Source of the DNA: Manihot esculenta
Lineage: Eukaryota > Streptophyta > Magnoliopsida > Malpighiales > Euphorbiaceae
Direction of reading: 5' to 3'
DNA length: 64,000 nucleotides
NCBI RefSeq assembly: GCF_001659605.2
Contig: NC_035172.2
Span: 29,873,342-29,937,341, forward strand
Under the pieces are notes generated by a model. The model saw nothing but the letters and a program-made list of their open reading frames with translations. It had not been told where the DNA came from and did no database searches. The stretch's first letter is position 1. The number at the start of each line of letters is the position of its first letter. Positions 35,617 to 46,500 of the stretch are shown here, in pieces. The position numbers were made by a program, and so were the translations under genes.

Positions 35617-36648
35617 ATGGCTGTCACCGGGAAGGATGTGGATCGGATTAAGGGCCCATGGAGCCCCGAGGAAGATGAAGCCTTACGGAAGCTGGTCCAG
35701 AAGCACGGTCCTAGAAACTGGTCCTTGATTAGCAAATCTATTCCGGGCCGATCCGGTAAATCTTGTCGTCTCCGCTGGTGCAACCAGCTCTCTCCGCAGG
35801 TTGAGCACCGCGCCTTTACCCCTGAAGAGGATGATACTATAATCCGTGCCCATGCCCGCTTCGGCAACAAGTGGGCCACCATCGCCCGCCTTCTTAATGG
35901 CCGGACTGATAACGCTATTAAGAACCACTGGAACTCTACTCTCAAGAGGAAGTGCTCGATGTCTGCGGTGGACGACGCTTGTTTTGGTGGTCGCGATGTG
36001 TATGATGGTAATTTGGATGGTAATAGTCAGCCGTTGAAGAGATCGGTGAGTGCGGGTTCTGGTATGGCTGTGTCTACGGGGCTTTATATGAATCCAGGGA
36101 GCCCATCTGGGTCTGATGTCAGCGATTCCGGTGTTCCTGTTTTGTCCTCTTCGCACGTGTACAGACCCGTGCCGAGAACAGGCCCGGTTATTCATCCAGT
36201 GGAAACGACATCGTCTTCCAATAACAACGACCCGCCGACCTTACTTAGCTTGTCTCTTCCAGGTGCTGATTCCTCCGAGGTCTCCAACAGGCCAGCCGAA
36301 TCAACTGCAGTACGAGTGGCGGACTCGACTCCAGCAACAAACATAATTTCTTTGATGCCGGCAGTGAATCAAGTTCCATCTCCGGCACCGGCATCGGAAG
36401 TTGCTGTAGTGGGTATGCAGCAGAGGGCAGTAAATGGAGGGTTAGAGTCTGGATTCGTTGGTTTCACTGCAGATTTCATGGCGGTGATGCAAGAGATGAT
36501 AAGAAGGGAGGTGAGGAATTACATGATGGAGCAAAGTGGCGGCGGCGGCGGAAGTGGTGGAGGCGGTGGTATGTGTTTTCAGGCTATAGGTGGAGAAGGG
36601 TTTAGAAATGTGGTGATGAACCGAGTTGGGATGAGTAAAATTGAGTAG
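35617..36648 (+). CDS. MYB73: R2R3-MYB transcription factor, subgroup 22 (MYB73/MYB44 type)
   Basis: Intronless, 343 residues, close to the usual 300-340 for this subgroup. It acts in the nucleus as a DNA-binding regulator; family members are linked to stress, ABA and auxin responses. The R2 repeat (residues about 10-60) has Trp15, Trp35 and Trp54. The R3 repeat (about 62-111) has Phe67, Trp86 and Trp105, the normal plant pattern. Subgroup-22 hallmarks follow: [19 protein letters not shown] near 153-171, an EAR-like LSLSLPG and, near the C-terminus, [18 protein letters not shown] Gly-rich linker ([11 protein letters not shown]) precedes the end. [20 protein letters not shown] and the YDGNL/QPLKR stretch resemble MYB73 more than MYB44; orthology was not tested. 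The EAR motif suggests repressor activity. Confidence 0.95.
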   Translation: MAVTGKDVDRIKGPWSPEEDEALRKLVQKHGPRNWSLISKSIPGRSGKSCRLRWCNQLSPQVEHRAFTPEEDDTIIRAHARFGNKWATIARLLNGRTDNAIKNHWNSTLKRKCSMSAVDDACFGGRDVYDGNLDGNSQPLKRSVSAGSGMAVSTGLYMNPGSPSGSDVSDSGVPVLSSSHVYRPVPRTGPVIHPVETTSSSNNNDPPTLLSLSLPGADSSEVSNRPAESTAVRVADSTPATNIISLMPAVNQVPSPAPASEVAVVGMQQRAVNGGLESGFVGFTADFMAVMQEMIRREVRNYMMEQSGGGGGSGGGGGMCFQAIGGEGFRNVVMNRVGMSKIE

Positions 36649-37009
36649 TGAGTGAAACTGAACAGCTAGAGGATATGGAGAAGAGAAAACTGGGCTTTTG
36701 TTTTCTCTCTTTTGTTTAGGGAATAATTTTGGGCATTGTACAGAGGAAGAAAGAGATGGGTAAATGTGAAGAAAAAATGAAAATAATATTTGACGACGAA
36801 AGAATCTTTTTGACAGAGAAGAAGAAGAAGAGAACCTTTGATTTTGATAAAATTTGGAGCTTTTACCCATTTCAGTAGCCTTGGTTATGATCAGGGAACT
36901 AAAAATTGCAACAATAAAATTAAAAAAAAAAAACTATAAAGGAAAAGAAAGCAAAAAGAAAAAAAAATATAAATCCTTAAATTTAATCCTGTTGTCTTGT
37001 TTCTCAGAG

Positions 37010-37041
<32 letters not shown>

Positions 37042-37623
37042 TCCCCTATTTCTTTGTGGAAGTTTGATGAATTGGGAATTTGCAGCCGTCAAATTGGAAA
37101 TTGAACAGGACAAAACTGTGTCGTTTTCTATAACACGTTAAATATGGTTTTCATGCTTAAATTACCAGGAATTTTTATTTATTTGTTTATTATTTATGAA
37201 TTTGGAGAAATTATAAACTAAATATGAGATTGTGTTGGAAGTTGAAGGCAAACATGAAAAATTGAAGTTCAAAGGCAGTTATAATCGCTTTTAATTAGCA
37301 GTTAGCAGTTATGAGTTACGAGAGTGAGTGCAGTTATGGACCAAAAAAGGATTTTGCATGAATTAGCATTAAATTCTTCCACATTCAACTAAAGAGAAAT
37401 CCCCACTAATAAACTCTAATATTTCCAGAGAGTAGTTGAAGAACAAATGCTACACGAACCACGTAGAATATTCAGTCACCTCAATCAATATGCGAGTAGA
37501 GCATAGCAAATGTCAATTTGAATTTCAAAATCCTTGGAAACGGAGCAATGGATATGAATGCATCCAATCTTTTCAAACATTTAATCCAATCAAATTTAGG
37601 TTTAATGATATTAATATTGGATT
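36649..37623. other. MYB73 3' flank and intergenic sequence
   Basis: Contains the probable 3' UTR of MYB73 (A-rich AAAATAATATT near 36778 is a candidate polyadenylation region) and a 27-nt T run at 37016-37042. No other gene is seen. Confidence 0.5.
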
Positions 37624-37638
37624 CACTTGAATTTATGT
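37624..37638. repeat. SINE target duplication (left)
   Basis: CACTTGAATTTATGT, identical to 37733-37747. Confidence 0.85.
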
Positions 37639-37732
37639 TTGTTTTTTTTTTTTGAAATAGGGGTGGGGAGTCGAACCTTTGACCTCACAAGACTATAAGG
37701 ATGCACTTTCCACCAGACTAAATCTCAGAGTG
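37639..37732 (-). mobile_element. Short tRNA-derived SINE with 15-bp target duplication
   Basis: On the minus strand a tRNA-like head has an A-box-like TAGTCTGGTGG and a B-box GGTTCGACTCC, followed by a short C-rich stretch and a poly(A) tail (T run at 37641-37652 on plus). It is flanked by the perfect 15-bp repeat CACTTGAATTTATGT at 37624-37638 and 37733-37747, the signature of LINE-mediated insertion. The 94-bp body is short for a SINE, so it is essentially head plus tail. Confidence 0.8.
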
Positions 37733-37747
37733 CACTTGAATTTATGT
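37733..37747. repeat. SINE target duplication (right)
   Basis: CACTTGAATTTATGT, identical to 37624-37638. Confidence 0.85.
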
Positions 37748-38093
37748 GTTTGATATCTGTTTTTCCAACTTATTTATATAATTAATTAATTATAAGATGT
37801 TTATTTTTTTAATGCTATTCATAAAAATTTTTTTGAGAGGTGATGCGTTCGATCAATTAGTGAGTATCCCTTCATTTTCTTGGAATGGATTGCAAATGTT
37901 TGCTTTTGATTTTTTTTTTGAGATTTATAATTTAATCTCTAAATATTATCATTATTAATAAATTAGTCTCTATATTTTTAGAAACATATTAAAACATTCT
38001 TATATTTTCTCTCCGTCAACAAAATAGTTATTCCGTTTATTTTTACCGTTAAAAATATAATAAAAGACTAAATTACCCTCCATTATTTTTCTT

Positions 38094-38310
38094 CTTCATC
38101 AATTCTTCTTCCTGCTTCTGCTTCTTCTTCTTATGCTTCTTCTTCTTCTCCTTCTTCTCCTCTTTTTGCTTTTTTTGCTTCTTCTTCTTCTTCTTCTTTT
38201 TCTTCTTTTGTTCTTCTTTTTCTTTTTATGCTTCTTCTTCTTCTCCTCCTTCTTCTTCTTTTGTTCTTCTTCTCCTTTTTCTTCTTCTTCTTTTCGGAGG
38301 AGGAGGAGGA
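38094..38310. repeat. TTC/CTT-rich microsatellite
   Basis: Imperfect (TTC)n tract with interruptions. The poly-Leu and poly-Phe frames through it are artefacts of composition. Confidence 0.9.
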
Positions 38311-38317
38311 AAAAAAA

Positions 38318-38640
38318 GATAGGGACTATTTCGTTGACAAAAAAAACGATAAGGACATTTTAATAGATGTGAGAAAAGATAGGGACTATTTCGTTGACAA
38401 AAAAAAAACGATAATGACATTTTAATAGATTTCTAAAAATATAGGGAGGGACAATTTCGTTAAAGGAAAGAAATGATGAGAAATGACTATTTCGTTGACG
38501 GAAAGAAACGATAAGGATGTTTTAATATATATGAGAAAAGATAGGGACTATTTTATTGATGGAAAAAATGATAAGGATGTTTTAATAGATATGAAAAAAG
38601 ATAAAAACATTTTAATAGATTTTTGAAAATATAAGAACTA
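38318..38640. repeat. Tandem repeats of about 60 bp inside the foldback element
   Basis: Units share GATAGGGACTATTTCGTTGA, then ACGATAAGGACATTTTAATAG. At least four degenerate copies start near 38318, 38378, 38470 and 38539. The units resemble the element arms, so they look like internal arm duplications. Confidence 0.75.
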
Positions 38641-38880
38641 ACTTGTTAATAATAATAATATCCAAAGACTAAATAAATGATTTTATTTGAGGGTAAAATT
38701 GGATTTTAAAAATTTTTCTCCTCCTTTATCTAATTTTAACGGAAAAGAGAATGAAAGAACTATTTCGTTGACGAAAAGAAAATATAAGGACGTTTCAATA
38801 GGTTTCTAAAAATACAGGGACTGACTTGTTAATAATGACAATACTCAAGGACTAAATTATAAATCTCCCTTTTTTTTTTC

Positions 38881-40423
38881 GGCAAAATTTATGCTTCAAC
38901 TAGTGAGGGGTCTTAATTGAATATACACTCGCATGTTTACGGTGGTGACTCCTTGAGGGTTTAAGTGTTTGACTTGCCATCGTCTCGATTAGGAGTCAAT
39001 ATTCGATCGGTTTAATTTAAAATCGAAATGAATAAAATAAATTGAAAATTAAAATTTTAGTATTTATAAAAATTAAATCAAACCGATTTTAGTCAGAAAT
39101 CGAATCAAACTGAATCGATCTAATTCAGTTTGATTCGATTCGATTTTATCGGTTTAAATTTTTTAATAATTTTTTTATTTTTTAGACTTTATTTTAAAAT
39201 TTAATTAGAATATTTTAACTTTAATATAATTTAATCTTTTTATATTATTAAAAATAATATATTATTATCACTAATCAGTTAGATTCAATTTTTTCAATTT
39301 TTTTTGATCAAAATCGAATCGAACTGAAATAATTAAAATTTTTAAAATTAAAAATCAAACAGAACCAAAATAAATAAAAAACCAAACTGAATTTTTAAAT
39401 TAATTCGATTCGATCTGTTTTTTCGATTTGAACAGAAGTTGATATGCTCTAATTTCTTAAGGATTCTGGTAGATGGCCGGTGACTGACTAGATCTTAATA
39501 TAGTGATTTTAATTGAAATTTAGATTCAAATTAGATAAAATCTACTAGTGATTATATTTTTAATTGATAGTGCAATCACTTAAAAATCAATTATTATTAT
39601 CAAAACCACATCAGAATTTATTTCTCTAGAATTAAATCATAATATCCAATACAAATAAAATTTTATTATTTTATCCTATTTTTTAAATAATTTTAAGAAT
39701 TTATTTTTTTAATGATAAAAAAATATAATAATTAAGAATAAAGAGATTAAAAAATTAAAGTGAAATAAATCATTACAAGCTGAAAATATAAGACAATGAT
39801 CCAATATCAAATATTAAAAAATTAAAGCAATCATAATTATTAAGACGGATGTGAAAATGAATATCATTTTCTAAAATTTCTATTAAGTTCATTATTTATT
39901 TTTTTAAATATTTTTCTTTTCTATACTTTATTTTTTTTATTTTTATGACTTTAATATATAAATTCATTATAATTTAAGTTTTTTTATACAGAATATTTAT
40001 ATATAATATTTTATATAATAGGAATTTATTAATTTATAATAAATATTTATTATATATAATATATTTACTATTATATATCATAAATATTAAATATATTTAC
40101 TTCCAATATAAAATTTAAAGGAAGAGGTTATATGTTTAATATAAAATTTTAGAGGCAATATTGTAATTTAACGTTTTTTTTAAAATTCAATTTAATTCTC
40201 TTTATTATCATTTTAATAAATTGAAAAAAATTTGATTTTATCATTCATTTTATTATTCGAGATTTAAAATTTTGAATATAAATATAAATATTTAGATTTT
40301 TATAATTCAATAAGCTTTTATTTAATTTTCTAACATAACTCTATACATTTGCAAGGAAAAAGGGAATGACTTGCAATTCGACTTCCTAAATATGAAAGAG
40401 TCGTGTGAATAAATCAACTTTGG

Positions 40424-40427
<4 letters not shown>
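38881..40427. repeat. AT-rich spacer with MITE-like CGATTCGA repeats
   Basis: At about 39004-39440, repeated AATCGAAT/ATTCGATT and GGTTT-type motifs in both orientations look like a decayed MITE; ends were not resolved. The remainder is AT-rich with no gene. Confidence 0.4.

Positions 40428-40466
<39 letters not shown>
40428..40466. repeat. 39-nt T run just downstream of HMA1
   Basis: Uninterrupted T39 on plus (A39 in HMA1 orientation), 40 bp past the HMA1 stop codon. It could be a retroposon tail or an expanded homopolymer in the 3' UTR. Exact length is prone to sequencing error. Confidence 0.8.
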
Positions 40467-40506
40467 CCTGAGAAGGAAAACTACCAAGAAAATACAAGAG
40501 CGAGGC

Positions 40507-43500
40507 TTACAAAGGTGCAGCCTGCATTTTGCTTGAGCTTGTGTTGTCTGACTTCAATGGTGTCCGTCTAGATTTGAATTCTTTTACCCAATGCCACACG
40601 TCGTCCCCCCAGGACCATTTGGGTTCATTCAGAGCACGTATAGAATTCAGGCAAACGAGAAGAGTACCACCTTCATGTAATAGAACCTACATTTTTACCA
40701 AAGAAAATTGATCATGAACCTATTTAAACCTAAAGATTATGAAGAAAACACCAACAAATGGAAATTGAATTATTAAGAAATGTTCTATATCTTACTTTAA
40801 ATTTAAATCTATCAAAAAAATTTAAACATTAATTATTACTTTGTTTTGGACAAAGTGACTATAGAAGCCACGTCATAGTTACTAATCATGTTGTTGAAGA
40901 AGAAAGCCAGTGTGCTAGACAGGAAAAAGAAGGAAAAAAAAACATAGTTTCACTGTTTTTTCCAAGAGAAATTCTGCAGGGTAAATTCTAAGCTTCCATT
41001 TGGTATTTGATTTATTTTGTAAGAAAAGAATTCATAGTTACTAATGGAAGTAATATTATGGAGGCATGGACTCATACCGTCAACCACAGGGGAAGAAATC
41101 CCAAAACAGATGGAAGAGAGGCCAGAGCTATACAAGTTAAAGCAAGAGCCACATTTTGCTTGACCTGCATCGACATGCATCTAACAATCAAGAACTTGAG
41201 TTTGAGAACATATCATTATGTCAGGGAGATAGCTTCTAGCAAGTACCAGGGAAGTTGTTTGGCGAGACTTCGCAACACAGAATGGAACACCAGATATATT
41301 GTCCCGCAACAATAGGACATCTGCTACTGCTATGGCAGTTGCACTTGCACGTTGAGCAAGAACAATACCTACAGTTGCAGCAGCAAGTGCTGGTGCATCA
41401 TTGATACCTTCCCCAACCATAATCAGACCTCCCCCTGTAATACAATCCACAAATCTGTCAGGTCCCCATGGTGGGTTGGGATAAATACCTAAAATTTTCA
41501 TAAAAACATCCTTAACAGTTAGCAATTTCAGATTATTCTTCCAAAGCTATTACTTCACACCATATACCCAATGGAATTCAGAACATTAAAAATTGAAGAA
41601 ATGTAAATCACCAAGACAAATTTTTGGAGGTTTTGCATTCTTTCCTAAATTCCAGATAAGAAGGCTGAAACAGCTAGAAATCAACTGAACAAGTACGAAG
41701 ATGATATACATTATCATAATAGCATTTGTCACTGTATAAGAATTTCATGATGAAATTTGGGAGTACAACACTTGTAGTGGCTCATCTCTAGCTTAGATCA
41801 TAAATTGTAATGTTAAATGCAAGATGAGCATGGAAGCCTGTAGTGAAATAGATAATCAAACCATGGAAATTGACACCCGTGCTTGCGCACCCAAAATCTA
41901 AGACGTAATAATTTGATTTTGAAAAATGCAAAGGGCTCACCCATATCCCTTGAGATGCTCTTTACATGATTGAGCTTGTTCTCAGGCTTCAGGCTGTAAT
42001 GAACTTCAGTGATGCCCACAGCTTTTGCAACTCTTCGAGCACTCGATTCATGATCACCAGTGAGCATCATAACACGGAGCCTCGCTTTATCCTGTAATTC
42101 TGCTATGACATCTGAAACCCCAGCTCGAGGTTTATCTTCAAGATGAATCAACGTTACCTGCACAGGTGATCTTACATTTTAAACCATGAAATCATAGCTG
42201 AAGCACATTCTGAACTACCTCCAGTTTTGGTGCCTTCATTTTGCGCGGGATTAGAAAACAAGACATAGAATTAAGGAACACAAAAGGACCATGGCTTATC
42301 ACTGCAAAAGAACTATCCTTTTTCCAAACTAAGGACTGTACAATTGGAATTCCACATCTATATTTTTTTTTTCTTCGCAAAAAAGGAAAAAGGACTATTT
42401 TGTTTCTCTGCAATAATGGAGCTGAGATCATGTGGTCATATACTACTCAGAAAAGAATTAATTTGAAATTTGGAGGCAGAAGAAGAAAAATGCAAATTCC
42501 AAGGACTTCTGCATTGAAAATGCTGTGAAATGCCAACAATGATGAATATGGATACAAATTCAACAAGCATATAAAAAGTCAGTTTCCTCTATTCATTCTT
42601 GAGGACAAGAATGATTAAAGGAGATTGGGAATGTCATGAATAAGGAGCTGGAGAGGGAGGAGTTGAGATGCTAAACTGTGTAACAGCCGAATAAGAGATC
42701 GTATGGATCAGGGTAGAGTAGATAGTGATTCAAAAAAAGAGTTGGTAGGAAACAAGGTAGTGATTCTGTTATTCTATTACAGTAGGTACTAGTCTTTAGA
42801 GTGGAAAATACCTGCAGTTGGAGTATTTCAAAACTAATGTCAATGCAAAATATTTCTTTTTCTATCTTTCTTCTAATCCTCCTTTCCTCCCTCTCTCTTT
42901 TCGCTCCTCTTTCCACTCTTCTCTGTGATTGAGAACCTGGTTACACAACACCCGATTAATGATTTCAATAACCAAACCCGTATTGGACCTGATTAAAATT
43001 CATCCTAGTCAGCATTAGCTGAAGACTGTCCACAGTCCCATATCTATTTAGTTTTGGTAAATTATCAGGTTCTATAATTTGTCCAAGTTAATTAGTTGGT
43101 CCCTATTTAAAAATGTTAGAATTGATTTGATTTCATGCTACAATTAACGGGAAGTGTTATAGAAACTTATTATTCGTATTCCTAAATAACACATTTGTAT
43201 TCCTCAAATAAGGGGAGAATTGCTGAATTTATGATATCACACGTATATGTCTTGGAATTTTCATTATAAGTGTTATAGGTTATAAGAAACAAATATGTTA
43301 ATATAGAAAGTAAATATTGATAGATGTGTTAGTTGCTTAATATTAGGGATTGCATGATCATAGGTTTGATTTCCTTTCCTTTATAGATACGGTCTCCCAT
43401 GTATAAATATGTTGTAATTTCTATTGTAATAGATAAAAAAAATTACTTTTCTACATGGTATCAGAGTCATTTCTATAGAAATTTATTTTTTTTTCTCTCC

Positions 43501-46500
43501 CATAGAGTTTAATTTTTTTTTTTTGGAGACTTAGGCCTCCTGTTCTTTCGGATTACCCATCTAGGGTAACATTTGTTTTTCATTGCCCACCTAGGAAGAA
43601 CGCCAGAGTGCCGGCGAAGCTGCCCTGAAGAGCTGATGGGTGTCCGGCCGGTGAGTGCTCTTCACGCACCGCAACAAGATTCTAAAGTCGTCCCACTCGC
43701 CAACGCGTGGAGGCGCGTTGCCTGTCCGTCGCTGCTCCGGTCACTCTCACCGGAGTCGCCTCGCAGCCCCCTTATCAGATCTGTGGTTCGTTTACCATTT
43801 GGGTGTTGGGTGGAGGTGTTTTAGGTACCGTTCACGTCCGAGTACTGTTCACGTCCGGTTTTCTGATTCTATATTTCTTTTGTTGCTATTGTTTTGGGTT
43901 GATTATTCTCATGGCTGAAGTTAAAAGCTGAGGTGATTCCTATGATGACTAAAATCACGAAACAGAAATTGAATAGATATAATTTTCTGGATTAGATTAA
44001 GACTATCCATATTTATTTAAGAAGTATCGAAATGGGTGATCATCTTACCAAGGATCCTCCAATAGATGAAACTAGGAGAGATTGGATGAAAGATGATGCT
44101 TGATTATTTTTATAGATCCGAAATTCTATTCATAGTGAGGTAATCAGCCTTATTAATCACTGTGAATTTGTTAAATAATTAATGGATTATTTGGAGTTTT
44201 TATATTCTGGCAAAGAGAATATTTCTCGTATTTATGATGTGTGTAAGACGTTTTATTGAGCTGAGAAAAATGATAGAATTCTGACCTCCTATTTTATGGA
44301 TTTTAAAAGAGTGTACGAGGAACTTAATGTCTTGATATCTTTTAGTACAGATGTGAAAACTCAACAAGTTTAACGAGAGCAAATGGCTGTTATGAGCTTC
44401 CTTGCAAGTCTCCCTCTAGAGTTAAGACAGCTAAATCTCAGATTCTTTCTGACTTTGAAATATCATTACATGATATTTTCACTAGAAATAGCGTACAGAG
44501 TCTCTAATTTCCTCACACACCACTAGTATTTTTGTTAGTTGCAATGATAATGGTAGACAGAATAACAAAGGCGGACACAGAGGAGGTTTTAATGGTGGTA
44601 GAGGATTTCAACGTCCTGGGGAAGCAGTTCCTACCTCTGACTCTGGTGGAATCATTTGTTATTACTGCAGTGAATCTGGACATACAAATAAGACATGCCT
44701 GAAACTTCAGAATAAAAATCAGCGCTTATAAATAGCGTATATGGCAGTTGAGGCCTCTTTTGATAAGAGAATTTTGATATCTGCATATGAGTATGCACAA
44801 TTCACCCAATACCTTGCATCTCTGAAATCTTCTGACTCCTCTATTACTGTAATTGCCGAGTCAGGTAACTCTACTGCATGTCTTGTATCTCCATCCTCCA
44901 AATGGATTATTGATTCTGGTGCTACTGATCATATGTTAGGTAATTCTATCTTTTTGTCCAATCTTAAGTCTCATGCATCGTCTTCTTATGTTACTCTTGC
45001 TGATGGCACTAAATTTTTTGTTATGGGTTTTGAGTATGTCAACTTAATCCCTTCTCTTTCTGTATCCTCTGTATTGTGTCTTTCTAAGTTCAACTTTAAT
45101 TTGCTTTTCGTTAGTAAACTCACTCGTGCACTGAATTGTTGTGTCTCATTCTTTCCTGATCATTGTGTTTTTCAGGATCTTTCGACGAAGCAGAATATTG
45201 GTAAAGGGCACGAGTCAGAGGGTCTTTACGTCTTCGATCAGCAACTACCTAGATCCCTTGCATGTTCCACAAGGTTAACGCTTTTTGATGTTCATTGTCA
45301 TTTGGGACATTCTTCTCTCTCGGTTTTGAAGAAGTTATGTCCACAGTTTCACTCTTTATCTATTCTAGATTGTGAGTCTTGTCAATTTGCCAAACATTAC
45401 CGTTTACCTACAGTGTTTCTAGTCAATAAACGAATTTCAACCCCCTTTGAGTTAGTCTATTCAGATGTTTGGGTCCTTGTCCTATCGTGTCGAGGTCTGT
45501 CTTTAAGTACTTTGTTACTTTTGTTGACGATTTCTCTAGCATTACTTGGTTATTTTTAATGAAGAGTCGTTCAGAATTATTCTCTATTTTTTGTGCTTTT
45601 TATGTTGAAATCCAAACTCAATTCAATATTTTCATTCGAATTTTGCAAAGTGATAATGCTAAAGAGTATCTTTCTGGAGAATTTCAATCTTATTTATTAC
45701 AAAAAGGGATTTTTCATCAGTTTTCCTGTGTTGATACTCTTTCACAGAATGGAGTTGCCGAAAGAAAAAATTGATATCTTCTTGAAGTAGCCAGAGCCCT
45801 TTTATTCCGAATGAAAGTACCTAAATGCTTTTGGACTCATACTATATTTATTGCTTGTTTTTTTATCAATTGCATGCCCTCCTCCGTCCTTCATGCTGAT
45901 ATCCCTCATAACATTTTGTTTCTCAATAAATCTTTGTTTCCTATTGAGCCACCTATTTTTGACTTGTTTTGTTCGTGATGTTCATCCACAGGTTACTAAA
46001 TTAGATCCCAAATCACTTAAATGTGTCTTTCTTGGCTACTCTCGACTTCAAAAAGGGTATCGTTGTTTTTCTCCTGATCTTAATCAGTACCTTGTGTTTG
46101 CTGATGTAACATTCTTTGAATCAACTCCGTTCTTTTTGCCATCATTTGTTTATAACACCCAAGGGGAGGAAGATGGCCTCTTGTTATACACTGTTTGCTC
46201 TCTGTCTCCTCAGACTCTTCCTGCACCTTCCGCTCATGTGCCAGGTCGCTCTCCCATTTATCATGTTTATTTTAGACGCTTAGAGGACTCTAACTCCGCT
46301 CTGCTACCAGCTTCTTCGTCGATAGATCCTTCACTGTCTTATTTGGATTTGCCCATTACTCTTCGTTAAGGTAAACGTACTTGCACTCATCCCATTTCGT
46401 CTTTTGTTTCTTATGGTCAATTATCCTCTTCTTCTTGTTGTTTTGCCACTGCTTTAGATTTTATTTCAATCCCCAAAACTGTTATTGAAGTTTTATCCCG

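Larger units (their letters stand above)
37910..38880. mobile_element. Foldback-type element with long inverted arms
   Basis: The left arm (about 37920-38070) and the reverse complement of the right arm (about 38720-38869) align over about 150 bp, sharing GAGATTTATAATTTA, TATTTTTAGAAAC and CGTCAACRAAATAGT. The arms enclose a TTC-rich microsatellite and tandem repeats of the arm motif. No transposase is present. It could be a non-autonomous Mutator-like or foldback MITE. No target duplication is convincing because both ends are T/A runs. Confidence 0.65.

Noticed and set aside
35683..36195. 170-codon frame antisense to MYB73
   Set aside because: A shadow of the GC-rich MYB coding region on the other strand; no family resemblance.
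38133..38425. Poly-Leu/Phe open frames
   Set aside because: Products of the TTC/CTT microsatellite; low complexity with no start context or conservation.
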